Below, piece by piece: positions 34,115 through 44,345 of a stretch of DNA of 64,000 bases. The position numbers were made by a program, and so were the translations under genes. The stretch is from Lophius americanus (taxonomy: Eukaryota; Chordata; Actinopteri; Lophiiformes; Lophiidae), in assembly GCA_037951165.1 (NCBI GenBank), contig JBBDHG010000008.1, forward strand, positions 902,501-966,500. Reading direction: 5' to 3'. The notes below the pieces were generated by a model, which did not search any database, was not told the DNA's origin, and saw nothing but the letters and a program-made list of their open reading frames with translations. Each line of letters opens with the position of its first letter. Position 1 is the first letter of the stretch.

Positions 34115-34528
34115 GATATATGGTGGCGCCTTATCTCCAAATATTTTGGCGACCCGTACATTTCTCACACATTGGTCCGATTTGGTCCAACTTGGCTGGA
34201 GTAGAGCTATCTTGTCTATGTTGTGTTTTACTCGAAATAAATCCATATTAAATTCACTAGGGGAGTCTTTGATTAGGCAAAATACAGTTTTTAAGGCTTA
34301 ACTTCTTAGTCATTGGCCTGATTTAGTCCAAATCTAGTGCCTATTAAATCAAGTCGAGTAAATATCAAATTTTACTCTAATAGTTCATGTTTACTCTGTT
34401 TTAAGAAAAATACTGTGGATTTCATTTGAGGAGTCAAATCCTTGAGGATCGCTTACAAGTACAACGCATGGGATTGGGGACTTTTCAGTGGTATACCGTT
34501 GCTGTCGGAGACGACAGCATAGGACTGG
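34115..34528 (+). mobile_element. R2 copy with intact hairpin end
   Basis: Modules: TCACACATTGGTCCGATTTG, TTTACTCGAAATAAATCC, TAGTCATTGGCCTGATTTAG, TCCAAATCTAG, TTTACTCTAATAGTTCATG, GATTTCATTTGAGGAGTCAA. The end block follows (CGCATGGGATTGGGGACTTT), then the hairpin GCTGTCG-GAGA-CGACAGC at 34501-34518, ATAGGA, and CTGG at 34525-34528 followed by T. The 7-bp stem is perfect with a GAGA loop. Confidence 0.85.
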
Positions 34529-34679
34529 TTTTAGCTGATTTTCCAACACCAGACATGGACAGCCGAACAAACAAACACGTCCAGATGTGTGCATCACTAT
34601 TAAGTGTCCTCTGCAAACATTTCCGTTGTGTTGTGGCTTTTGCAGCATGATCCAAGGATAATAATAACAAAAATAATAC

Positions 34680-34805
34680 TAATATGATAGCCATTATGTA
34701 AAAATGGCAATCATATTACTATCATTATCATATATATATTTTATTATATCATATATCATATTAGTATCATTATCATATATATATTTTAATATATCATATA
34801 TCATG
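34680..34805. repeat. AT-rich tandem duplication, 46-bp unit
   Basis: CATATTACTATCATTATCAT followed by ATATATATTTTATTATATCA recurs 46 bp later with two or three substitutions. The preceding sequence is ATAATAATA-rich. Confidence 0.8.
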
Positions 34806-34879
34806 TAAGTGTTATTTTTAAAACTTGGTCATTTCAAGTCTTTCAGTTAAGGAGAATTTTCCATTGAGACGTTGGGCAA

Positions 34880-35125
34880 ATGGACAGATTGAGATGGTTC
34901 TGACCCGTGAAGAAGAGGAGGGATAGTGGATCTACTGGTAGAAGGATGCTGGAGATGGAGCTGACAGGCAGGAGAAGAAGGGGAGGAGCAAAGAGGAGGT
35001 TTCCGGATGTGGTGAGAGAGGACATGCAGCTGGTTGGCGTGACAGGGGCAGAGCAAAAGATGATCTGCTGAGGGAGCAGCCCAAAGACCACGAAGAAGAG
35101 GAAGAGTCTAATAATCCTGTAGTCC
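34880..35125 (+). mobile_element. Non-LTR retrotransposon relic, C-terminal coding end
   Basis: Same fragment as 23890-24195: R-L-R-W-F, stop, then K-x-R-R-D-S-G-S-T-G-R-R-M-L-E-M-E-L and a basic region, then GATGTGGTGAGAGAGGACAT, GCAGCTGGTTGGCGTGACAG. It stops before the 3' end phrase seen at 58140-58203. The shared TGA suggests one dead source copy or a common sublineage. Confidence 0.78.
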
Positions 35126-35149
35126 TGGTGTCTCAGTGAACTTTTGATC

Positions 35150-35744
35150 AGGGATGTGTGTGTTCATAAAACCCGCGTTGATCAGGATCATCTCCCGTCC
35201 GGCTCGCACAGATGATGAAACTTTATTTAAAGACGGCGTTCTGATTCATTCTGGCGTCCTGCTCGGTTTTCTGAGAAGTTGCCATCAGTCCATGAACCGA
35301 TGTCAGAAGTTGTTTCCTCAGAAGAACTTAAGACTCCGAGGAACCCTCAGAATAATATTTGCCTGTGATGGTGGCTGCGTATATGTTTGCAATAACACAC
35401 TTCCGTCTCAAAGCTTCCTGCGGCGAGCGTCGATTCAGCGCCGATTCATCTGGGAACTCAACGCCGGTTGCTGTCTGCAAAAACACACTTTTTTTTTTGT
35501 GCCTTCAGGGAAACAAATAAACTTTTTATGCGCGAGGAAGAGGAGCTGCACAGTTTGCGGCGACTGAAGATGCAGCCTGACGCACACGGCTCCGGATTGA
35601 TGATCGCCTCGCCGTCAGCAGGAGATCTGATGGCCTGCTGGGATTCAGACGTATGTTCCATGGCGTCCTTTCATTCTCTGAGATTATCGCCACGCTTCTT
35701 GATTTGTTCGACTCCTTCGTCTTCACTCGTCGTCACCCTTACCC
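35150..35744. other. Unique-looking DNA with two overlapping unrecognised frames
   Basis: The plus strand is open at 35154-35567 (137 codons) and 35468-35866 (132 codons, other frame). The second contains L-H-S-L-R-R-L-K-M-Q-P-D-A-H-G-S-G. No domain is recognised, no splice sites support an exon and the end of the second frame runs into R2, so both are probably chance. Confidence 0.2.
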
Positions 35745-35850
35745 AAATCATTCCAGTTCTTCCTCGAAATAAAGTCTATGGGGCAATAAAACATGACAAT
35801 GATTCATGGATTAGTTTTGGAGTTATGTCCGAAAAACTATTGGACCGAAA
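35745..35850 (-). mobile_element. R2 fragment, antisense
   Basis: AATCATTCCAGTTCTTCCTC, GAAATAAAGTCTATGGGG, ATGATTCATGGATTAGTTTT and GGAGTTATGTCC match the middle module of R2. Confidence 0.65.
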
Positions 35851-35884
35851 TATGATATTTATATGATAGATAATAATCATTCCA

Positions 35885-36645
35885 TACACAAAGGATTTTT
35901 ATTACTTTATTAATATTATTATTGTTATTATTATAATTATCATTATTACTATTATTATGATAATCAACATTATTCTTATTATTCTTATTATTCTTATTAT
36001 AATCATCATTATCCTTATTATTATTATTATGATTATTATTATCATTATTATTATCCTTATTAATATTACTATAATAATTATCATTATGATTATCCTTATT
36101 ATAATTATTATTATTGTAATCATCATTATCATTATTATTATGATTATGATTATTATTATGATTATTATTATCCTTATTAATATTATAATGATAATTATAA
36201 TCATCATTATGATTATGATTGTTATTATTATTATTATTATCCTTATTAATATTATAATGTAAATTTTAATTATCATTATGATTATCCTTATTATTATTAT
36301 TATTATTATTATAATCATCATTAACATTATTATTATGATTATTATTATGATTATTATTATCCTTATTAATATTACTATAATAATTATCATTATGATTATC
36401 CTTAGTATTATTTTTATTGTAATCATCATTATGATTATTATTATGATTATGATTATCCTTATTAATATTACTATAATAATTATCATTATGATTATCCTTA
36501 TTATTATTATTATTATTATTGTAATCATCATTATCATTATTATTATGATAATGATTATTATTATGATTATTATTATCCTTATTAATATTATAATGATGAT
36601 CATAATCCTCGTTATTATTATGATGATGATAATGATCATGATTAT
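35885..36645. repeat. Long ATT-type microsatellite with higher-order structure
   Basis: About 760 bp built from ATT, ATG and ATC triplets. A longer phrase, TTATCCTTATTAATATTACT followed by ATAATAATTATCATTATGAT, recurs near 36050, 36360 and 36455. Because the unit is three bases, both strands stay open and give poly-Ile/Met frames of 100-279 codons that are not genes. Confidence 0.97.
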
Positions 36646-36649
36646 AATA

Positions 36650-37685
36650 AGACTTCTTTGAATAAGAGGGCGTGGTTTATAATCGGCGTCTCTGCTCTGA
36701 CATCTTTTCTCTTTCCGCCGATGGCGGCTTGAATCCATCATGTTTCTATCTCCTCTCTCTCTGCCTTCATCCAGTCCAGGGCTTACGATTGTAATACTGA
36801 ACCAGAAAGCCAGTTGTCAAAGCAGAAACGGCGATGATGAATGTCCCGCCTCTGCGTGCGGCTGTTTGTACTCTCGGGGGGGGGGGGATTCCTTGAATCT
36901 TTGGCTGCGGCGCCTCTGCTGCGTTCCAGCAAGGCAGCGGCGACTAAATAGAATAGTTGGGTTATCTGGATCCAAAGGAGGAGACGCACGAGGACGATAG
37001 CGGGCGAGAACAAATTAATGACTTCTTTCATCTCGGCGGAGGGGGGCGCCTTCGTCGCTCAGACATCCCAGTGAGACGTACGCAGCTTAAGGAAAGGCGT
37101 AATTAGAAAAACGTCAACCTTGTGTGCAGAATAATAACATTTGTGACGGGAGTATGACGGCGTCTTTCCATCAGGCTGCTTTCAGTCCGACTCAAAGACA
37201 CGCCATCAAATGATTCTGAAGGGGGAGAGAAAATAATTAGCTGCCTGCGACGCCGCCGCCACTTTGAGGAAGACGAGGAGGCACAAATGGCCGCCGATCC
37301 CTCGCAGACTTCACACAGGATTCGCCAGGTATTCGATTATGGCGGCGGCTCGCCACAATCTCAGCATTACCCGCCACACACAATATCGATTCCCCACCCC
37401 CGCCCCCACCCCCGCCCTCCTCCCCACATCCCTCTCTGGTTCCTTAACACAGACTTGGACAGGAAGTCCGGGTTTATTCACCGCTGCAGGAGGATAGCTG
37501 GAGGCCATTTCAGCATTTATACCTGCATCGATGATGTCGTCTTCTCACTGGAATTGGTTTTGTGGGTTTTTGAGCAGGATTCCACAAAAAAAATAAAAAA
37601 TACTCTTATTTTTGCAGGAAAATCCCATTGAGATTAAAATTCTCTTTTTTTTTAGGAACATCCTGGCCGAGACTGGCAGCAGCAA
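36650..37685. other. Unique-looking DNA, possible conserved segments
   Basis: Includes a G run at about 36878-36887. 37195-37275 (CATCAAATGATTCTGAAGG, GAAAATAATTAGCTGCCTGC) has enhancer-like texture. The 114-codon frame at 37287-37631 is Pro/His-rich over C-rich DNA and has no domain. Confidence 0.2.
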
Positions 37686-37689
37686 ACAA

Positions 37690-37755
37690 ATACAGTTACA
37701 ACACACACACACAAACACACACACACAAAAACACACACATACACACACACAACAC
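37690..37755. repeat. Imperfect (CA)n microsatellite
   Basis: ACACACAC with AAACAC interruptions over about 60 bp. Confidence 0.92.
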
Positions 37756-38764
37756 AGTTTTTCACTAAAGTTCGATGGGATGGTTGGACATGTGTCAGTG
37801 AAAAACTATGGCTTTTTTTTTCTTTTTTACTATCTCAGTCTATTTCACATATATTTTAGTAAAGTTATTTATTTTATTTATATTGTATCATTATGGTACC
37901 AACATCTCTATTTCCTATGGAAATTTCGGTAATGCAACTAATTCTTAAACCTGCAACTTTATTATTCCTGTTTAGCTGCTCATTTTAATGGCAGTAATAA
38001 AAATGTAATAACACAGTAATAACAGTTTAATACAACTATAACAAAAAACAACAACAAAACTTTCCTAGGATAGCGATTAAAGGCTAAGCAGGACTTTATT
38101 AAACCAGTTAACAGCCCCTTTTTGGTGACAAATGTAATAACACAGTAATAACAGTTTTATACAACTATAGCACAGATAATGGCTTTTAAAGGTAAAGATT
38201 AAACCCGATGGACTAGAGGATACCCTCTGGGACCTGATTACCCTCTGGGACCGCCTCAGGTGAGGTTGTCTTGCAGCAAAAGGATCGGAACATCCGATGA
38301 TCCTGATGCAACTGATGATGAATCCTGACATTTAGGACAATCAAATCTCTAAACTCAACACAGATTTCAACTTAAAACGGAATCTGATATTCCATAATAT
38401 TTTATATTTACCCCAACCTCTCCTTTAATGACAACACCCAATTGCCCCTCTGCTTGGTATGTGCAAACAAGGGGGTGGTACCAACTAGTCCTAATCAGAA
38501 ATACTAAACCGCCAGATCCCAACATCCTACTCTTCATCCTCATTGACATGTCTTCATTTATTTTTGGTACTTGATTCTGGAAACTACAGAAATGAATAAT
38601 TGAGGGACCACCTACTGGAATTCCCACTCACAATGCGGCATGAGGAAGCTCCGCCCCCCCCCCCCCGAACGCTGTCATAGATCTGACATCATTCGGAACC
38701 ATCCTTTAAATGTCGACGCCATTTAAAGGAGAAGCGGTTACCAGGACCGACCCAAAACCGACCC
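37756..38764. other. No recognised gene; 42-bp direct repeat
   Basis: AATGTAATAACACAGTAATA ACAGTTT and the following ATACAACTATA occur at about 38002-38043 and again at 38130-38171, 128 bp apart. A C run lies at 38655-38666. Otherwise nothing is recognised. Confidence 0.45.
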
Positions 38765-38885
38765 TGATTGCAAAATGATGGCCTGAGAACGTTTGGAGAT
38801 GTTTGCCCCCTAGTGGTAAAAGTATGTAACTTACCTTTCCCAACATCACTCCCGTTCTTCCTCACACCGAGGTCTTGACTTGACT
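38765..38885 (-). mobile_element. R2 fragment, antisense
   Basis: TTTGCCCCCTAGTGGTAAAA, CTTTCCCAACATCACTCCCG, TTCTTCCTCACACCGAGGTC. Confidence 0.65.
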
Positions 38886-39229
38886 TTTCAGGGACATAAT
38901 AATCGAATTAAAACGATTATACATAAAATATATAATAATACTACGTAACAACCTTCAGCATACGTGTGTTTGTTTTAGGATTATAAGTCACGCAACAACA
39001 AGTCCATGTCGGCGCCACTCGTTACTAGAACTATGTCATTTCAACAAGTCCTCCCGACACGGCGCTCTGTAAATGGAATCCTGGGCGCTTTTTGGGCGAC
39101 TTTGTAGACCCCAGTGTTGAGAAAGAAACTCTTCATTTTTTACAGACCGCACCTTTAAAATCGGATAATATTATTAGCATTGTTTTCAATTTAGTGTAAA
39201 TAAAAAAACAGTCCAGTCACCCTGAAGGA
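38886..39229. other. No recognised feature
   Basis: AT-rich spacer between two R2 copies. Confidence 0.3.
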
Positions 39230-39545
39230 CTTTATGATAACCCCGAGAATTGGGCGCCGCAGATCTTGCGTGTTAACTCGGACATTTTTTCATGGATCAT
39301 TTCCAAATTTTAGACCCACATAGACCTCAGTGCGAGGAAGAACTGGAGTAATTTGGGGAAAGGTCAGTTGCATACTTCTATCTTCAAAGTTACAATTTTG
39401 GGGCCATAATTTCTCAACCAATTATCCGATTTAGTCCAAATTATGTGGATTTGAATCGATTCAAAGGGTTTTAATGCTACTTATAATGTATTTTATTACA
39501 ATAGTTTTTATTTAACTCACCAGGGAGAGATTTCCTCTGAAGAAA
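39230..39545 (+). mobile_element. R2 copy
   Basis: GCAGATCTTGCGTGTTAACTCGGAC in outline, CATGGATCATTTCCAAATTT, ACATAGACCTCAGTGCGAGG, AAGAACTGGAGTAATTTGGG, CATAATTTCTCAACCAATTA, TCCGATTTAGTCCAAATTAT, then a TAxTGTATTTTATTACAATAG block. It ends at the start of the CTTT array. Confidence 0.75.
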
Positions 39546-39567
39546 TATGACACTGTTGTGAAACTAA

Positions 39568-39572
39568 AAGTT

Positions 39573-39619
<47 letters not shown>

Positions 39620-39620
39620 G

Positions 39621-39655
<35 letters not shown>

Positions 39656-40289
39656 GTCTTTCTTTCGTTCTTTCGTTCTTTCGTTCTTTCATTCTTTCTT
39701 TCTTACTTTCTGTCTTTCTTTCTTTCTGTCTTTCTGTCTTTGTTTCTTTCTGTTTATCTTACTTTCTTTCTTTCTTACTTTCTGTCTTTCTTTCTTTCTG
39801 TCTTTCTTTCTTTCTTTCTTTCTGTCTTACTTTCTTTCTTTCTTACTTTCTTTCTTTCTTACTTTCTGTCTTTCTTTCTTTCTGTCTTTCTTTCTTTTTT
39901 TCTGTCGTTCTTTCTTTCTTTCTTTCTTTCCTACTTTCTTACTTTCTTTCTTTCTTTCTTCCTTTCTTCCTTTCTTTCATTCTGTCTTTCTTTCTTTCTT
40001 CCTTTCTTTCTTTCTTCCTTTCTGTCTTTCTTTCTATCTTTCTGTCTTTCTTTCTTTCTTTCTTCCTTCCTTTCTTTCTTACTTTCTATCTTTCTGTCTT
40101 TCTTTCTTTCTTTCTTCCTTCCTTTCTTTCTTACTTTCTGTCTTTCTGTCTTTCTTTCTTTCTTTCTTCCTTCCTTTCTTTCTTACTTTCTGTCTTTCTT
40201 TCTTTCTGTCTTTCTTTCTTTCTTTCTTTCTGTCTTTCTTTCTTTTTTTCTGTCGTTCTTTCTTTCTTTCTTTCTTTCCTACTTTCTTA

Positions 40290-40338
<49 letters not shown>

Positions 40339-40368
40339 TTTCTTTCTGTCTTTCTTTCTTTCTTTCTG
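39568..40368. repeat. (CTTT)n microsatellite, 800 bp
   Basis: Nearly pure pyrimidine strand with CTTT units and occasional CTGT, CTTA, CTTC or CGTT variants. Both strands stay open, giving 223-315-codon Phe/Leu/Ser frames and a Lys/Glu/Arg frame on the minus strand; none is a gene. The homopurine-homopyrimidine composition can form H-DNA. Confidence 0.98.
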
Positions 40369-40857
40369 TGTGGTGGCTGGTTCTGTCCTTCGGATCGACC
40401 CGCACATTTAAATGCTGCCTCCTCTTCCTCGCCCAAACAAACATGGATCACAATGAACCGGATTCGCCTCCGATCTCTCCCCGTCCCTCCTCATCCTCTT
40501 CATGACGATGTGGCGACTCCATCAGAACCTGCGACGCTCAGAGATACCGCTGAGTTTCAGCCCGGCTCTCTCCGGAGCCAAACCTTCCCGGGGGTCTTCA
40601 GAGAGCAGCCCACCCGTGAACTTCAGACGCTTCCCTCCCGTTAATGATTCAGGATTCCTCCGGCCCGTGGAGGGATTTCAAAAAACGGGTTTTTTCTTTT
40701 GTCAGTTTTGAACATTTAAAAGAATATTTAAAAATACCCTTTATCGGCGCCGGACCCAAATCCACCGAGAATATTAACATCAGGGGAAACATTATTAGAA
40801 TCAGAACTGGAGCTGGAATCGTTTCCAGAACAAATCATAAGAGTACAAATTAGTTCG
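40369..40857. other. Unique-looking DNA
   Basis: Moderately GC-rich. At 40443 an ATG opens the short frame M-D-H-N-E-P-D-S-P-P-I-S-P-R-P-S-S before a stop. Other frames run 60-70 codons. No domain or splice support. Confidence 0.2.
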
Positions 40858-41415
40858 GAGACTATCGATTAAATAGTAATCCATCAATCAATTAGTTGAT
40901 AGACTATTAAACAGAATATTATTAATGAATCCATGTCGGTAAAAGATGGATTAATCAATTATTTACTGAGCAATCGATTAGTTGACTGACTTAATGATTA
41001 AACCGACATTATTGATTATTTAACCAATCAAATGTTGAGCGATAGATTACCTGATTATAAATTAAGCAACGTTTGCGGAGGATTGATCAATCGATTACAT
41101 GTTGAGCAAACAATTCATGGAATGATCGATTAAAAAGACGTTATCGATCAATCGATCTGAGCGAAGGATCGATTCATCGAGTAATCTGCTGAGCAATCGG
41201 TAATTTGATACATAAAATCAACAATTTGTGTGAAGGCTCGATTAATGATTTATTTATTGGGCAATTCATGATTCGAGGACTTACGGATTCAGCAATCTAT
41301 TTTTTGTTGCCCATTATTGATGTGTGTGAAGAATTAATAATCAATTATTGGTTGAGAAATCAAATAGTTGACGGACTTAAAGTAACATTCACGTGTATTT
41401 TAATGACTTAAGCCA
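40858..41415. repeat. Degenerate array dense in ATCGATTA words
   Basis: Repeated TGAGCAATCGATTAGTTGA, ATTGATTAATTAACCAATC-like and GATCAATCGATTACATG phrases, with ATCGATT cores at about 40864, 40973, 41090, 41122, 41151 and 41168. Units of roughly 45-60 bp are visible but badly decayed. It resembles a family of ATCGATTA-rich repeats found in fish. Confidence 0.6.
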
Positions 41416-41574
41416 CGAATGAAGGAAAAATGTTTAAGAGTTGTTGATTTTCATTGGGCTCATTTTTCAAACTCGGATGTTGACTGTTATTGTCGACCCA
41501 AAGATAATTATTTTATCGGACACTAGAGAAACACGAGGGACTTTGTTCCCCTTTCTATTTATCGAATCTCTCTC
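41416..41574. other. Spacer, nothing recognised
   Basis: Short AT-rich interval between two degenerate arrays. Confidence 0.3.
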
Positions 41575-42265
41575 ACATATTATGGTCCAGTAGAAAAACA
41601 ATATATTCATTCCTCTTGTCCAAAAAAAGGTTATTTATCATTTGGGAACAAGATATTTTCATTTTGCGAAAACAAGATATTTATCTTCCGCAAACAAGCA
41701 AAGAAAAATCGTGTGGTCAAGTTATTATTTATCTTGTTTCCACAAACATGTTTTCTTGTGCACACATGTTATGGTCCAGTAGAAAAACAAAATATTCATT
41801 CCTCTTCTCAAAAAAAAAAAGTCATTTATCATTTTGGAACAAGATATTCAATTTGCAAAAACAAGCTAAGAAAAATTGTGTGGTCATGTTTCCACATGAT
41901 TATGCACTCATGTAACTTTCTGTATGGGAACAAGATATTTATCTTTTGGGAACAACTTATATATATTGTGTGCAGTCATCCCAACAAGTTATTATCTTGT
42001 TGGAATAAAATGTGTATGTTGTGGTAACAAGATAATACAGTCTTTTTTTATATTGTGGGAACATGTTATTGATCTTTTGGGAAGAAAATATTAATCCTCT
42101 ACACTTTACTTATTTATCATGTGGGAACAAGATATCTATCCTTTGGGAATAAGATAATAACTTGTGTGTACAGGTTATTTATTATTTGGGCACAAGATAC
42201 TGTTCTTTTGGGAACGAGATAGTTATCTTTCACGACAAAAGTATTTATCTTGTGAGATCGAGATC
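41575..42265. repeat. Degenerate array of TTATCTTG/CAAGATAA palindromic words
   Basis: The phrase TGGGAACAAGATATTTATCTT in many variants recurs across the interval. Two longer units begin at about 41581 and 41769 with TATGGTCCAGTAGAAAAACA and ATTCATTCCTCTT. CAAGATA or TTATCTTG occurs more than ten times. A known type of fish repeat by appearance; no coding. Confidence 0.65.
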
Positions 42266-42620
42266 GTTTGTGATTGAAGATTTCCCGTCAGAATACATCC
42301 CAGAATGTGGAAGTGGTCATTTCCGGGACGGCTCACCTCAGATCTCTGATGACCCTCCACTGAACCGCCGCTTTGTCAAGTGCGATGTTGCCAAACGCGG
42401 GCGGCTGCAGCCGCCTCTAAAACCAAGTTAAACACGGAGACGCTTTGAGGTTATTTATTGCCTCCATAAAAGCCGGTGAGTGTTAGAGAGGGAGACGGAG
42501 GACGGGGCGAGCGAGCAGCTGCAGGCTGGGAGGCTTTCTGAGAGGCAGCAGTTTGTTATCAGAGCAGAATCCAGCATCACACAAGTCAGAGCAGGAAGCT
42601 GCGCTGACAGATAAATTCAT
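42266..42620. other. Unique-looking DNA
   Basis: An 89-codon frame ending at 42431 has no recognisable domain. Not called as a gene. Confidence 0.25.
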
Positions 42621-42621
42621 A

Positions 42622-43084
42622 GGTACACACACACACACACATACACACACACACGCACAGCAAAGAACACACACAAACACACACACACAAACACACACAC
42701 ACAAACACACACATACATCACACACACACACACGCACACAAACACACACACGCACAGCACAGAACACACACGGGCGGCACAAAACACACATACATCACAA
42801 ACACACACATCACAAACACTTATCACATGCACAAACACACACACACACACACTCACACATCACAAACACGTACACACATACACCCATCACATACACACTC
42901 ACTCACTCACACACACATAACAAACACGCACACACATACACTCGCACACACACACCTATCACACACACACTGACACACACACACAAATTGAAAGTGTGAT
43001 TAATGCTGTACGAAAAATTTCACACATCCTCTTTATGAAACAGCCATTCATGTGTGATGACACTGTGGAACAAACAAGCACACG

Positions 43085-43116
<32 letters not shown>

Positions 43117-43155
43117 CACACACATGCATGCACACACACACACACACGCACACAA
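42622..43155. repeat. Two complex (CA)n tracts
   Basis: 42622-42985 and 43077-43155 are CA-rich with AAACAC, CATCACAAACAC and ACTCACTC interruptions, separated by about 90 bp of unique DNA. Thr/His and Cys/Val frames here are repeat products. Confidence 0.96.
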
Positions 43156-44190
43156 CCACAATCAGACCCTTTCATACTAACAATTTCCCACTTACCCACT
43201 CTGCCTCAGTCAATTTGGTGGAAAAACAAACAAGCCTCTGTTGAGGAACTGATAACGAGCGCATCGAGGCTTCCAACCGCCTGAAGATGAGAAAAAGTTC
43301 AGCTGAGGTTATTGGATTAGTCCCTCTTTTCTTTTCGGTGTCGTGTTCTCGACTTAAAGTGCGGCGCGGATCCGATTCGCCACGAAGGTGCAGAAGCGGG
43401 GCGCAACTTAGCCCGAGTAGTTCACGGCTTGTCAGATCCTCGTGCAGCTCCTCAGATCATCTGCGGCTCCATCAGGAGGACGAAACACCGCCGGTGGGAA
43501 GTAACTAAGTATATTTACTCAAGTACTGCACTTGTATACTGCGAAGGTTTCCAGCGACGCAGTATCGTACATAAACAGGTATTATTATATACGGTAAACG
43601 TTAAATGTTTTACGTGAGCGGCGTCTTTCTCCCATTTCTGTTTACAAATTTGAAAAGCTTAAAAACAGTTTATATATTATATTTATTGAATATTTTATGG
43701 ACTTGCTTATTCCGTGTGACGGCTGCGTTGACCTTGTATTTATTTTTGTTATCGCTTTTATTGCATATCCTTTAAGTAACGTCCTGATATTTATCGTCTT
43801 GTTTATTTTTTTGTTTGTTGTTTGTATCTTGAAGGTGACCTTGAGCGTCGTGAGCGCCGCCCATAAATCAAACGTATCGTTATGGTTACAGTCAGGAATG
43901 GGATATTACATTTATTCAAAGGCTTACCTCCGAATCACACGGACTGCTCCTTTAAAGCAGCTCACGATTAGCGTTGTGAGAATCAGACGGGGAGCTGATT
44001 TTGAAAAGTCTCCCGTCGGCTGAGTTTTATCACTTAATGCATCAGGAGTCCAAATTAAATAGCCGGTGTCGGGAACGTCCGATCCAGACGGATCAAATAA
44101 AGTTTTGCTTTCTGGCGTGGGTCCAACCGTCCGCCTCGTTCTTCACTCGACAATCCGTCACAGCTCATAAGAGTCTCAAATTAAATAAGA
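43156..44190. other. No recognised gene
   Basis: Mixed to AT-rich DNA. The 108-codon frame at 43697-44023 is hydrophobic at its start (about 40 residues) but has no family resemblance and no start context or splice support. Confidence 0.25.
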
Positions 44191-44193
44191 AGA

Positions 44194-44222
44194 GCCGCCG
44201 CCGCCGCCGCCGCCGCCGCCGC
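44194..44222. repeat. (CCG)n trinucleotide repeat
   Basis: Nine to ten perfect CCG units. The poly-Arg run it gives in one frame is incidental. Confidence 0.95.
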
Positions 44223-44254
44223 CTCACTGTCAGCTGATCCCTGTTACACAAACC

Positions 44255-44345
44255 TTCATGTTCAAAGTAGACCTCATGCTGTCGTCCCCCACAGCAGGGT
44301 TTTATCTCCGTTGTTGAAAGGATCCTCGAATTAAATGCGTTTAAA
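44255..44345 (-). mobile_element. R2 3' end fragment, antisense
   Basis: On the minus strand: TTTAATTCGAGGATCC, then CCCTGCTGTGGGGGACGACA, GCATGAGGTCTAC/TTTG. The stem TGCTGT/ACAGCA is retained, and the expected CTAG end is CTAC at 44270-44267. Confidence 0.55.

Noticed and set aside
35902..36741. 279-codon Ile/Met frame on the minus strand
   Set aside because: It is a translation of the ATT/ATC/ATG array; the triplet unit alone keeps it open.
40443..40503. Short Ser/Pro frame starting M-D-H-N-E-P as a first coding exon
   Set aside because: It is only 20 codons, has no donor site at the end and no recognised family.
39558..40505. 315-codon Phe/Leu/Ser frame resembling a membrane protein
   Set aside because: It is the CTTT array in translation. 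The hydrophobicity comes from TTT/CTT codons.
44001..44237. Arg-rich C-terminal frame as a nuclear protein
   Set aside because: The Arg run is the CCG microsatellite in translation.
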